From contig CAVYNA010000001.1 of the NCBI GenBank assembly GCA_963769765.1, positions 62,001 through 126,000 on the forward strand: a stretch of DNA of 64,000 nt, written 5' to 3'. Each line of letters starts with the position of its first letter. Positions within the stretch are counted from its first letter, which is position 1. The position numbers were made by a program, and so were the translations under genes. This DNA is from Bog-756 sp963769765 (GTDB lineage: Bacteria; Actinomycetota; Acidimicrobiia; Acidimicrobiales; RAAP-2). Below, piece by piece: positions 36,857 to 47,338 of this stretch. Under the pieces are notes generated by a model. The model did not search any database and had not been told where the DNA came from. It was given only the letters and a program-made list of their open reading frames with translations.

Positions 36857-38515
36857 TCAGTGGCGTTGGCGGACCGTCGACACGTACCACGAGTCGACGA
36901 TGGCGTTGAGCACGGTGAACCCCTTGGTGCCCGGTGGGTACGAGTAGAAGTAGAAGCCCGGGCAGGTCGAGATCGAGGTCGGAGGGCCGAGCGGCTTCGT
37001 GTCCTGGGCCACCAGTCCGACCGGCGCCCCGGTGACGCGATCGACCAAGAGGAACGTGATCGTCTGGTGGGCGAACGAGCCGAGGTTCACCAACCAAGCG
37101 AAGGGCCACAGGTTGGGGAGCACCTGGAGGACCGTGGTCCCCGGTGGGCTGTAGACCGCGAGGGCTCTCCCGGTCTGGAAGTCGGCGACGCCCGTGCGCG
37201 GCTGCCCGTGAAGGACGTGCTGCAGGCACCGTCCGTCGGTGAATTGGTTCGGGTCGAGCAGCGGATTGACCTGGGGTGCCAGTGCGACGGTCAAGAGTAG
37301 GGCGCAGCCGGTCATCGCTGGTCGCTGCTACCGGACGGATGCGGACGGAGGGTCCCCGCAGTCTGTTGACGAGTGGGAGCAGGGAGAGCAGCGGAAACAC
37401 GAAGACCGGAATGAAGTATCTCGATGTCGAGTTTCCCGACGCGATGACACCGCAGACGACGATGATTGGCGCAACGAGGGAGAATCCGACGACGAATGGC
37501 GCGATCGCCGAGTCTTCGTCGCCTGGGTCCGACCTTCGTCCGAGCAGAGCGACCAGTTGAACGGCCGGCACCAACAGCAGTAGCGCGACGAGCATCAGCT
37601 CGAAACGTTCGGTCGGGTAGCGACCACATCTGTCGCAGCATCTCGCGAAAGGCCGACACCGGCGGCACCGAGCCGGCCGAACTTCACGTAGGAACTGGCT
37701 GAAGATCCGATAGCACTTGCGAACGGCCGTCTCAGCAATGTGCCGGCGAGCAGGCTCGTGGCCTGGCAGCCGGCGATCATGGCAACCTGCCGCAGAGGGA
37801 GCCGATGCAGGAGGCCAAGTCCGAGGGCGGTTACTACCAGCGGTGTGGACACCCAGAGCAGGAAGAGGGGGTTCGAGAAGTAGGTGAGCGTCGAAACCGC
37901 TGCGGCAATGGCCACCCATCGCCAGGCCTGGGGGCTTGCGTCGCCCGCATGGATCTGTCGACCGTCACGCCGAGGACGACGATGCCGCCGAGGACGAGCC
38001 CGTAGTAGTAGGTCGTGAGAAGAAGCAGCGTGGCGAATTGGAGGTTGGCTCCGGCAGTCTGGACCTCGAGCAGCATCAGCCCGATCAGGCTGGCGCACAC
38101 CGCAGCCGTCGCACACCCGCGACGCGTACGGGCGGGCGACAACACCGGAGGCCAGCAGGCGGGTCGCCGCGTAGATGAGCAGGAGGTTCGCGTACGCATT
38201 GAGCACGAGCGAGGCCCGTATCGACGAGGTGACCGCGCTGCACACCGCGTAGATCACGCCCTCCGGGAAGATCAGCAGCTGGGTCGAGACGATCGGTAAC
38301 CACGGTTGGTGCTGGGCGATCGCCTCGCGGAAGAGGGGCAGGGTCAAGGAGTCGCCGTTGTAGAGGAAGAGCGACAACCAGCTCGAGTGCGCGACATGGA
38401 CGAGCTCCATGGTGAGCACAAGGAGCACCAAGGTGAGGGGTAGGATCTCCTGCGCGGCGAGCCTCTGGCCGGTCAGCTCGCTGCCACGACGGGCGTGCAG
38501 GTGTCGTTGGCCCAT
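36857..38515 (-). pseudogene. Multi-pass membrane protein, glycan locus (about five apparent frameshifts)
   Basis: Composite of about 553 codons starting at ATG 38515. N-terminal spans are clear (LPLTLVLLVLTMELVHVA; VLNAYANLLLIYAATRLLA). Hydrophobic sequence then continues only by changing frame near 38110, 37950, 37660-37620 and 37320. The pieces are LIGLMLLEVQTAGANLQFATLL, YYYGLVLGGIVVLGV, IAAAVSTLTYFSNPLFLLWVS, ELMLVALLLLVPAVQLVALLG, and a soluble tail ending FTVLNAIVDSWYVSTVRQ. The summed length is a multiple of three. No close family was recognised; a GT-C-like or flippase-like role is a guess from context. It converges with the 34978 gene, with only 52 bp between. Confidence 0.5.
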
Positions 38516-38835
38516 CGGTGCCCCCGGCCGATCGGGCGGATCTCAGCCATGGAGGGTGCTACCCCCGTCGAATCCATCGTCTCCTCGGCGTTCGACGCTC
38601 GGCGCTCCCGACCGCCTCGGCCAGGAACTGATTGTCGCCGGGCATCGAGCGTAGTGCCGCGACCATCACCTACTGGGTCGAGGATGCCCGCGGCGTGCCG
38701 GTGCTTCTTCGGTCGGTCGTGGTCCGTTTTCACCGGTCGACCGCGCCCGAATGGCTCAAGGGGGCCGGCAGGTGCGGAAGATAAGCTCTGATCCGATGAA
38801 CCGGCGCAACGTCGCACCACGAGGGAAGAGTCGAG
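38516..38835 (+). other. Divergent intergenic region
   Basis: 320 bp between the divergent membrane-protein and methyltransferase genes, expected to hold both promoters. GAGGGAAGAG (38821-38830) serves the plus-strand gene. No clear operator seen. Confidence 0.35.
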
Positions 38836-40076
38836 ATGCTTGACGTCGACGGGCAGGTGATCTCGTCCGGAGAGCTGATCCAGCGAGTGGAGCAGCTCCT
38901 GGCTGTCATCGACACCGATGGTGTTCCCACCGCACCCGGGACCGCGACGCTCCCTCTGCCGCTCGACGCGCCCATTAAGGACATGCAGGCAATCCACGGC
39001 CAGTTGCACCCGCCGGACCTCGGAGCGCCGAGAGGGCTGCGCAGCCGGGTCGGCGCCGCCATCAAGCGGGTGGTTCGCAAGCTGACGAGCTGGTACGTCG
39101 AGCCTCGGTGGATCCTCCAGGAGGAGTTCGACAGCCAGCACATCGCCTTCGCCAACCTGGTGGCCGACGCTGCGCTCAGGATCGATGCCGAGCTCGACGA
39201 TGTCCGTCTCCAGCATGTCCGATTGAAGCTGCAGGCTGTAGCGCTGGGTGAACGACTCAACCGAAACGTCGACGAGACGAACGACTTGGTGGCGATCGTC
39301 TCGAAGCACGAGGACATCCTCGGAGGAGTTGCCATGAAGGACGAGCTCCGGCCGGTCACCCACGAAGTGAACGTCGTTGTTGGTCGATTGGGGTCGATCG
39401 GCGCATCCGGTGCGGACATCGACTATGCGGCATTCGAGGACCACTTCCGGGGGAGCTCGGGGGACGTCGAGCAGGCGCAGACCGATATCTCTCGCTCTTC
39501 CCGCCCGCATCCGAGCCGGGCACGGTCGTCGACATCGGCTGCGGACGGGGCGAGATGCTGGCCCTCCTCGAACGGGAGGGTCACGAGGTCATGGGCATCG
39601 ACCCGGATCGCGGGAATGGTCGAGGTGTGCCTCTCGAAGGGTCTCCCTGCAGTCGTGGACGACGGGATCCACTTCCTGTCGCAGACCGCGCGCGGACTCC
39701 TTGAAGGGCATCTTCTGCGCGCAGGTCGTCGAGCACCTGATCACGCCCGAGATGGAGGAGCTGATCCGGCAGGCGCACCGAACCCTGCGCGAGCGGGGGC
39801 GTGATCGTAATCGAGACGATCAACCCGAGGAGCTCGTTCGCCCTCGGCAATCACTTCTACGCGGACACGTCGCACGTTCGGCCCGTCCACCCCGAGACGC
39901 TGCGGTTCATCTGCGAGCAGATCGGGTTCACGAGCGTGCAACTCGAGGAGCGTTCGCCCCACCCGTCGCTCGCACTTGGTCGAGGAGCTTCCCGATGGAG
40001 CATCGGGCAGGCGGTCGGCGCCCTGCTCGAGAACGTCTTCGGCTACCAGGATTACGTGATCGTCGCCACAAAGTGA
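38836..40076 (+). pseudogene. Methyltransferase with N-terminal helical region (about four apparent frameshifts)
   Basis: The first ~215 codons from ATG 38836 (GAGGGAAGAG upstream) form a helical N-terminal region. The SAM-binding domain then appears in another frame: GTVVDIGCGRGEMLALLERE (about 39520-39580) and HEVMGIDPD. Further changes near 39612, 39700 and 39798 restore GLPAVVDDGIHFL, FCAQVVEHLITPEMEELI and VIVIETINPRSSFAL, finishing at 40076. The change at 39798 lies in a GGGGG run. The domain order resembles methyltransferases that sit beside multi-domain glycosyltransferases in O-polysaccharide loci. The stop overlaps the GTG of the next gene (GTGA). Confidence 0.62.
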
Positions 40077-43000
40077 AGCGATTCACCGCTGTCCACCAGT
40101 TCCATTCCGGAACGGCCCTCGGGGATGCCATCACCAACCAGATGCTCCGGCTCCAGCAGCTCTTGCAGGAGATGGGCTACCACTCGGAGATCTTTGCCGA
40201 ACATGTCGCACCAGAGCTGCAGCATCGGATCCACTCCATCTTCGGCTATCCGGGGTCGGACTCCGAGTTGCTCGTGGTCCACCATTCGATCGGCTACAAC
40301 GCGTTCGACGACGTCATCGGGCTCCCGAACGACGATCGTCACGATCTATCACAACGTGACCCCCGAGCAGGTACTTCGTCGACCCGCGTGTCAAGACGTT
40401 ACATCCGGCTCGGTCGCGAGCAGCTCGCGGTTCTGGCGCGCCGGTCACGGTTCGGGATCGCTGACTCGAACTTCAATCGTCGCGAGATGCTCCAGGTCGG
40501 GCTTCCGGAGGGTCGACGTGCTTCCGGTGAGGCTCGACTTCAGCGAGTTCGACGGGGTCGCGCTCGGGTCGAGGCGGCCGTCGAACGACTGGCTCTACGT
40601 CGGTCGGCTCGTCGGCAACAAGTGCCAGCACGAACTCGTGGCCGCGTTCGCCCTCTACAGCCGCACGTTCGACGACGAGGCGCGTCTCGTCCTGATCGGT
40701 GACACGTCGATCGGAGGGGTATGCCGCGCTCGTTCGGAATGAAGTCGACCGATACGGCCTCTCCGACCGGGTCGTCCTGCTCGGGAAGGTCTCGGATCGT
40801 CAACTGAGATCGGCCTTCGCCGGATGCCGGTGTGTTCGTGTCGATGAGCGAGCACGAAGGATTCGGGGTCCCCATCCTCGAGGCCATGGCGGCAGGGCTC
40901 CCCGTAGTGGCGTTCGCGGCGGCCGCTGTGCCCGAGACGATGGGCGGTGCGGGCATCCTGGTGCGCAGCAAGGATCCGGCACTCGTCGCGGCAACCGTCC
41001 AGAGCTGTGCAGTCCGACCACGAGCTCCGCCGTCGGCTCATCGATCGCCAGTTCGAGCGAGTCACACAGGTTGCAGCATTCGACACTCGACGACTGCTCC
41101 GTCGAATGGTCGATCGTGCCGGAGGGCTGGCGCAGCAACTGGAGATCCAGATTCAGGGTCCGTTCGAGACCAGCTACAGCCTCGCGGTTGTGAACCGGAA
41201 GTTGGCTCTAGGTCTCGATCGAACGCCCGACTTGGCTGTTTCGGTCTACGCCACCGAGGGACCGGGGGACTACCAACCGGCGCGGGAGGATCTCGCAGAC
41301 GTACCCCGACGTGGCCGCTCTCTACGAGCGATCGAAGGTCGTGCCCTTCCCGGATGTCGTGGTCCGACAGATGTACCCGCCGAGGGTGATCGACAGTCCG
41401 GGCGCCATCACCTGTGAGTACTTCGGCTGGGAGGAGAGTCGGATCCCGGAATCAATGGTCCGTGACTTCAACAGCTATCTCGACGGTGTCGGCGTGATGT
41501 CGAATTACGTACGAGACGTATTGCGGGACTCGGGGGTGAACATTCCGATCCGGGTCGTCGGTATCGGGGTCGAGACTCCGGACCCGGCAGCGGTGGTCGA
41601 GGCGTCCGAGGTCGCCGATCTGCGTGGATTCACCTTCCTCCACATCAGCTCCGCGTTCCCGAGGAAGGGAGTCGACGTCCTCCTCGAGGCGTACTTCGAC
41701 GCCTTCGACGACCGGAGCGACGTGTCACTCGTCCTCAAGACGTTTCCCAATCCCCACAATGAGGTCGGTCCGCTTCTGGCACGCCTTCGTGCCAGTCATG
41801 CCCACCCGCCCGACGTCCGGTGGATCGACCGGGACTTCGATGACGAGCAGCTCCAGGGTCTGTACCGCTTGGCGGACTGCTACGTGCATCCGGCACGCGG
41901 GGAGGGATTCGGACTTCCGGTGGCCGAGGCGATGGCAGCGGGTGTCCCGGTCATCAGCGTGGCGCACTCCGGACTCGCGGACTTCGTCCGGGATGACACC
42001 GCGATCACCGTCCCCTTCACCATCGGACCGGCGGGAAGCCACTTCGGGATCCCCGACTCCGAGTGGGCCGAGCCCGACCGACAGCGGTTGGCCGAGGAGA
42101 TGGCGTCGTTGGTGTCCGACCCCGGGCACCCTGCCGTCAAGGACCGGGTCGAGCGGGCGAGGTTGCTCATTACCGACGAGTTCTCGTGGGATGCGGTCGT
42201 CGGGCGATGGATCGAGTTCGTGGCAGACCTCGAAGAGGCTGCGGGGACGCTGCAGGTCGCGATGGTGACGACCTGGAACTCGCGGTGTGGCATAGCGGAG
42301 AACACCCGATACCTCGTTGAGCACACCCGCGGATCAGTCGAGTATGAGCTCTTCGCCGATGTGGGCGTCGGAGGTGATCGATCCGCTCTCGGAGGTGGGC
42401 GTCGTCAGGACTTGGAAGAACCGTTGGGAACCGGATCTGTTCGGTCTCGAGGATGCGCTCCGGCTCAGCACCGCGGACGTGGTGCACATCCAGTTCAATT
42501 TCGGGTTCTTCGAATTCCAACGGATGGCGGAGCTCATCGAGCGCCAGCTGGAGCACCGTGGGGTCGTGCTCACGCTTCATCGCACGCTCGACTACGACGA
42601 CAGGGGTGAGCTGCTGAGCCTCCGGCAGATCAGGTCGACGCTGGAGCGCGTCGACCGACTCATCGTCCACCAGGTTTCGGACGCCCGCTACCTGGCGGAG
42701 ATGGGTCTCGTCGACAACGTGTCGGTCATCCCCATCGGTGCGTCCTCGCCGCCTCCGGTCTCGTCACACGAGGTTCGGTCCGCCCTGCGGCTGGGAGCTC
42801 GGCCCGTCATCGGAACGTTCGGCTTCCTCCTGCCCCACAAGGGGACCCTCGAGTTGCTCCATGCCGTGGATCGGCTACGCGAGGAGTTCCCCGACGTGTT
42901 GCTCCTCGCCCTCTGTGCGCGCTACCCGAACGTCGAGTCGAAGGAGTACGAGGAGCAGATCCGCTCCGAGATCGCGTCACGCGGCATGACCGACAACGTG

Positions 43001-43408
43001 GTCCTCGTCTCGGAGTATCTGGCGGAAGACATCGCCAAGGTCCTGCTCCGCGCCGCCGATGTGATCGTTCTGCCCTACCGGAATACCGGCGAATCATCGA
43101 GCGCCACCTTGCGGTTCGTCCTCCCGCTCGGGCGTCCGGTCGTAGTGACCGACGAGCCGATCTTCGCCGATTCGAGGACGGTGGTCCACGTCGCCGAGCA
43201 GGACGATCCCTCGGGAGTCGAGCATGCGATCCGTCGGGTGCTCATGGACGACGACCTCCGGAACACCTTGGCGTCGAAGGCTGCCGAACGAGCCCGCGGG
43301 CTGAGGTGGGAACGGGTGGTGGGCGACCATCGCGAGATCTACGCGGCGGCGAAGCGAGCCGGTCGTGCGAGGCGAGTCCGTCCGAGGTCGCAGGCGGCAC
43401 TCGCCTGA
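40073..43408 (+). pseudogene. Fusion of three GT4-type glycosyltransferase domains (at least eight apparent frameshifts)
   Basis: Composite of about 1112 codons from GTG 40073. Domain 1 (to ~41100) shows RFTAVHQFHSGTALGDAI, WLYVGRLVGNKCQHELV and SEHEGFGVPILEAMAAG. Domain 2 (~41140-42250) shows VAALYERSKVVPF, FLHISSAFPRKGVDVLLEAY and ARGEGFGLPVAEAMAAG. Domain 3 (~42260-43408) shows VVHIQFNFGFFEFQRM, GTFGFLLPHKGTLELL and VLPYRNTGESSSATLRF. Both inter-domain junctions read through in a single frame, so this is a fusion, not three genes. Changes of frame occur near 40325, 40370-40385, 40515, 40725, 40830, 41005, 41305 and 42360. Likely role: sequential sugar additions building a repeating surface polysaccharide in the cytoplasm. 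Confidence 0.68.
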
Positions 43409-43430
43409 GTCGTCCCCGAGCACCCGGTCC

Positions 43431-45440
43431 TCACGAGGAACCGGACCGGACGTACCAACCCTCGACGTCCACGAGCAGATTGAGCCTGCCTCTCGTGCCG
43501 GTGTTGGTCAGCTCGACCATGCCGGATCTCGCCAGATCGACCGTTACCAGGTCGGCGGTCACGCCCTCGACGGTGCCGTACAGGTCGGCCGGGCCCGGTC
43601 GTGTCCCGGATGGTTGGACGGAGACCGGTCCGGGTGCGGTCAGACCGACACCCGTGACGTTGAGCAGGACCGCCGTCGCCCCGTCCGGGACGAAGTCGAG
43701 GCCGGCCACGCGGATGGTGCGGCTCGACCGAGGACCGAGCAGCTGGTCCGGTGCGCCGCTGGGACCGCCGGGGTTGCATTGCAAGGATGCGCCGTCGAGT
43801 GCGGACGGGTTCGATCTGCGGATGTCGCAGATGCGCGTCGGCGCGGCCGCGGGGACGAACCCGGCACCCGGCTGGGTCCCGGGCGACGCGTAGTAGCCGA
43901 CGACGTCGATCAGGACCGTCGTCGGTGACGACGCCGATGCGCTGATCCCACCGGTGGGGTCGAGCGGCACCACCACTTGATCGGTGGCCGACTGACCCCC
44001 GGTGTAGCCGAGGCTGACGACATCGGGTCGGAGCTGGCCCGCGGGGGTGACACGCACGACACCGGTCGACCGGGGATCGAGTGCCGTCACTTCGAGGAGC
44101 GCTGCGGCGGCGCTGGCCGGCACGCCGTCCTGTCCCGCGACGGGGATGGTCCCGGTGGTGGATGTCCCACTCTTGCCCGGAGGAATTTCGGCGGAGGGGT
44201 CGGGACCACACGGCGTGATCCCACCCGGCGGGCCGGGCAGGTCCGGCCCGCCGGCGCCACAGACGGGTCGAGGCCTGGGGAACCCGTGGTAGAGGCCCCC
44301 GCCGCCACCAAGGGCGGTGGAGAAGTAGCCCTCGAGATCGACCACGACGTCCAAAGGTGCCGTGTTCACGAGCGAGACGTCTCCGATCGAGCCGATGCCG
44401 ACGTTGACCAGGTTCGACACCACTTGACCGGGCGCGAAGTCGAGGGCCGACTCGGTGGGTGCGGCGGCGCCGGCCGGGTACACGGTGACGTTCCCCGATA
44501 CGGTCGCGTTCAGCGTCGTCACGCCCAGCATGACGGCGCTTACGCGGGTGCTCGGGACCCCGAACGCTCCTCGGACGTCGAGATCGAGCGTGACCCCGGC
44601 GCGCACCGCGTCGGGCCCTGTCGTGCCGTTGCACGGTGCCGTCCGTGGTTGCAGTTCCGCCGTACTTCCGGGCAGCGTGTCGCAGATCGGGACGGGGCCG
44701 AGCGCGACGAAGGTCGCCGGCGGTGCCAACGTCGGCGTGAGGGGCGCCGCCGAAAGGGTCATCGGCACGCTGACGAAGACGCCGACGAGGACGGCGCCGA
44801 GCGCCGCGATCGGCCTGCGCGGTCTCTCCCGCATGAGCTGGATCAGACAGTACGTCGCAGCTCCGCAGAGGAGCACGACGCTCACGAGGCCCCAGCGGAC
44901 ACGGGCGTAGTGAACGACCGGTTGCCCGAGGAACCCGAGGGCCGGCGACGGGTCGAGGCTGCCCCACCATCCTGCGTAGAGATCGGGGTTCCAGGTCTGC
45001 ACGTTGTAGAAGATGTGCTCGGCACGGAGAACGGGGATCGCCTGGAGGAGATAGAGGCCGGCGATCAGCGCGGTGAGGACCCCTGCGACCCTCGCACGTC
45101 GACGCCACAACGCGACGAGGTACAGACTGGCGAACGCGAGCACGATCGGCGCGGTAGGCCATTCGAACCTTCCCACGAAGCTGTACCCACCGAAGCTGCC
45201 CGGTGGGTACTTCCTCGTCCCGAGCGACTCGGGCACGATGCCGTGGTCGCCGCAACTGCTGGTCGGTCGAGCGACTCCGACGACCCTGGTCCTTGCGGAG
45301 CTGGCCGAGGGGACGGTCCCGCCGAGGGACCACGCCACCTTGCGGACGCTCCGTGCCCAGCTGCACTCGTGGCACGTGGAGTCGGTGGTGGCGTTCACGC
45401 GGACGACCCCGGACCCGGCCCAGGTCACCTCGTACCTCAC
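43431..45440 (-). CDS. Membrane-anchored protein with four spans and three beta-sandwich surface units
   Basis: About 670 codons from GTG 45440; the frame is open to 45728. An N-terminal soluble piece precedes four hydrophobic spans (IVLAFASLYLVALW; VLTALIAGLYLLQAI; GLVSVVLLCGAATYCLI; GAVLVGVFVSVPMTL). Three related sandwich units follow, each ending in a VDxxGYY-like strand (VVVDLEGYFSTA, VLIDVVGYYASP, LLVDVEGWYVRS) and containing TVYPAG/VTPAG turns. These are common in secreted actinobacterial proteins. The N-terminal soluble piece would need an upstream membrane helix to be exported, and none is visible. The true start is therefore uncertain and a lost frame is possible. Function unknown; surface structure suspected. 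Confidence 0.6.
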   Translation of the reverse strand: MRYEVTWAGSGVVRVNATTDSTCHECSWARSVRKVAWSLGGTVPSASSARTRVVGVARPTSSCGDHGIVPESLGTRKYPPGSFGGYSFVGRFEWPTAPIVLAFASLYLVALWRRRARVAGVLTALIAGLYLLQAIPVLRAEHIFYNVQTWNPDLYAGWWGSLDPSPALGFLGQPVVHYARVRWGLVSVVLLCGAATYCLIQLMRERPRRPIAALGAVLVGVFVSVPMTLSAAPLTPTLAPPATFVALGPVPICDTLPGSTAELQPRTAPCNGTTGPDAVRAGVTLDLDVRGAFGVPSTRVSAVMLGVTTLNATVSGNVTVYPAGAAAPTESALDFAPGQVVSNLVNVGIGSIGDVSLVNTAPLDVVVDLEGYFSTALGGGGGLYHGFPRPRPVCGAGGPDLPGPPGGITPCGPDPSAEIPPGKSGTSTTGTIPVAGQDGVPASAAAALLEVTALDPRSTGVVRVTPAGQLRPDVVSLGYTGGQSATDQVVVPLDPTGGISASASSPTTVLIDVVGYYASPGTQPGAGFVPAAAPTRICDIRRSNPSALDGASLQCNPGGPSGAPDQLLGPRSSRTIRVAGLDFVPDGATAVLLNVTGVGLTAPGPVSVQPSGTRPGPADLYGTVEGVTADLVTVDLARSGMVELTNTGTRGRLNLLVDVEGWYVRSGSS

Positions 45441-45586
45441 CTGGATGATCGGTCGTCCACCGCTCGATCGGGCGGGCGCTTCCGTGTGGCACGGGTCGAT
45501 CTGATCCCGTCGGAGCGCGACCGGACCGACGATCCGGTGCAGATCCTCGTGATTGCGGCAGCTTTCTCGTAGTCGGAGGCTTGGCC

Positions 45587-45592
45587 TACCAT
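45587..45592 (+). promoter_or_regulatory. Putative -10 of the GNAT gene
   Basis: TACCAT, 56 nt before the ATG at 45649. The leader carries AGGAG at 45637-45641, 7 nt before the start. Confidence 0.4.
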
Positions 45593-45648
45593 GCTTTGGT
45601 GGGAGCACGATTCCGGGACGTCGAGGACCCGCCTCCAGGAGCGCGCCG

Positions 45649-46284
45649 ATGAGCCACGGACTGAGGTCGCAGGGAAGCCGGACCTCCCGGTCGCTCGAGC
45701 TCAACGGCTGGCGGATCCGGCTGGCCACCCTCGTCGAGAACGACTACAGCTCGTGGCTGGCGGTCCGGACCCGCTGCAGGTCGTGGCTCGTCCCGTGGGA
45801 GCCGAGGTCGAAGGGTGCCCCGTTCGCCCCCGAGGACGCCGCCAGCTTCGCCGCCCGTTGCGGCATGCGCGAGCGCGAACGCCAGCTCGGCACCGGCTTC
45901 GGGTTCGGCATCTTCCTCGACGACCGGTTCGCAGGTGAGATCACCCTCTCCTCCATCCAGCGGGGCCCATTCCAGAACGGCACGATCGGCTACTGGATCG
46001 ACGAGGACCTCGCCGGTCTGGGGCTCATCCCGGAGGCGGTCGTGACGATCCTGCAGTTCGCGTTCGAGACGCTCCAGCTCCACCGGATCGAGATCGCGAT
46101 CATCCCGCGCAACACGGCGAGCCGGCGAGTGGTCGAGAAGCTCGAGCTCCGAAACGAGGGGATCGCGGTCGGCTTCCTCGAGATCAACGGTGAGTGGGAG
46201 GACCACGTCCGATACGCGATGACTGCGGACGAGTGGTCGACTCGTCGCGCCGAGCTCAGGACGGCCTGGCTCAAAGAGGACTGA
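45649..46284 (+). CDS. GNAT N-acetyltransferase, RimJ/RimL-like
   Basis: 211 aa. The GNAT fold is recognisable: GWRIRLATLVENDYSSWL, a central GFGIFLDDRFAGEITLSS, the acetyl-CoA loop region GYWIDEDLAGLGLIPEAV, and IAIIPRNTASRRVVEKLEL. RimJ/RimL relatives acetylate N-termini of ribosomal proteins, though many family members act on other amines including amino sugars. The start has AGGAG at ideal spacing. It converges with the SDR gene, with 3 bp between the stops. Confidence 0.85.
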   Translation: MSHGLRSQGSRTSRSLELNGWRIRLATLVENDYSSWLAVRTRCRSWLVPWEPRSKGAPFAPEDAASFAARCGMRERERQLGTGFGFGIFLDDRFAGEITLSSIQRGPFQNGTIGYWIDEDLAGLGLIPEAVVTILQFAFETLQLHRIEIAIIPRNTASRRVVEKLELRNEGIAVGFLEINGEWEDHVRYAMTADEWSTRRAELRTAWLKED

Positions 46285-46287
46285 ACA

Positions 46288-47334
46288 TCAACCGTCGAAG
46301 CCCCGCACCACCGATGGGGAGTGGCGGAAGAACTGCTCGAGGTCCTGCTCGTAGCGGTACTCCGGTCCGCCGGCCACGGTTGACCGGCGAAGGTTGTTGG
46401 CCCTCGCGAAGTTCTCGACGACACCAGCGCTCGTGTACCGGTACTCGAAGCCGGCGTCGACGAGCGCATTCGTGTCGACCCCTCGTCCGAAGCGGATCAG
46501 TCCCTCCATCTCAGGGGGGAACTGGATGATGCCGGTCCGGACCAGCGGGGTCGCGAACAGCCGGGGTCGGATCGGCGGAAGCGGCAGGAGGTAGGCACCG
46601 CCGATCGAGGCGACCTCGCTCCAGGGGAGCTTGCCCGCACCTGCGACGTTGTAGACGCCGTGGAGCCGCTGATCAGTCACGTAGCGGAGCGCCCGCACCA
46701 CGTCGTCCTCCTCCACGAACTGCACGAGGGGGTCGAAGCCGGCGATGCACGGCAGCAGGCGTCGACGGAGGTCGTAGCTGATGGGCGTGATGATGTCGGT
46801 GCCGAGCACGTTGGCGAACCGCAGCACCGTCATCGTGAGGTGCGGGTTGTCCTCGGCGAAGTCGCGAACGACGGATTGGACCTCGATGAGGGAGCGCTCG
46901 AGCCGCGTGCGGACCGGCCCGGTGCGCGTGGTCTCCTCGGTGAACCAGGCCGGATCGGACTCCGCGGCGCCATAGACGTGCGTCGACGACTTGACCACCA
47001 CGTGGCGCACCGACGAGCCCGCGGATCCCGCGGCACCGAGCAGGTTGAGGGTGCCGATCACGTTGATCTCGTGCAGCGCTCGGCTCGACACGGTGTTCGA
47101 GTTCGTCACGAGGAAGGTGTGGACGATGGTGTCGACCTGGGTGGCGCGCACGATCCTCGTGAGGATCGAGTACTTCTGATCGGATCGCACGAACTCGGTG
47201 CGCTCGAGGGGCACCTTCGGGTCGCTCGTCCCCAGCCCGAGGACCAACTCGAACTCCGGGTCCGCCTCGAGCGACTGCGCCATCCGGCCACCCCAGAAGG
47301 TGTCGAGCCCGGTGACCAGGACGCGCCGGCCCAT
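46288..47334 (-). CDS. Extended SDR / NAD-dependent epimerase-like protein with atypical active site
   Basis: 348 aa. Rossmann start RRVLVTGLDTFWGGRMA, DTIVHTF, NVIGTLNLLGAA and SSTHVYGAAESDP match extended SDRs. The canonical Tyr-x3-Lys after the STHVYG strand is not seen; that region reads RTRLERSLIEVQ. Epimerase activity is therefore doubtful. The gene lies 4 nt after a PlsC-like acyltransferase, a pairing known in actinobacteria (Rv0501/Rv0502 in M. tuberculosis). The two probably act in one envelope-lipid or glycan pathway. Confidence 0.82.
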   Translation of the reverse strand: MGRRVLVTGLDTFWGGRMAQSLEADPEFELVLGLGTSDPKVPLERTEFVRSDQKYSILTRIVRATQVDTIVHTFLVTNSNTVSSRALHEINVIGTLNLLGAAGSAGSSVRHVVVKSSTHVYGAAESDPAWFTEETTRTGPVRTRLERSLIEVQSVVRDFAEDNPHLTMTVLRFANVLGTDIITPISYDLRRRLLPCIAGFDPLVQFVEEDDVVRALRYVTDQRLHGVYNVAGAGKLPWSEVASIGGAYLLPLPPIRPRLFATPLVRTGIIQFPPEMEGLIRFGRGVDTNALVDAGFEYRYTSAGVVENFARANNLRRSTVAGGPEYRYEQDLEQFFRHSPSVVRGFDG

Positions 47335-47338
47335 CGGC

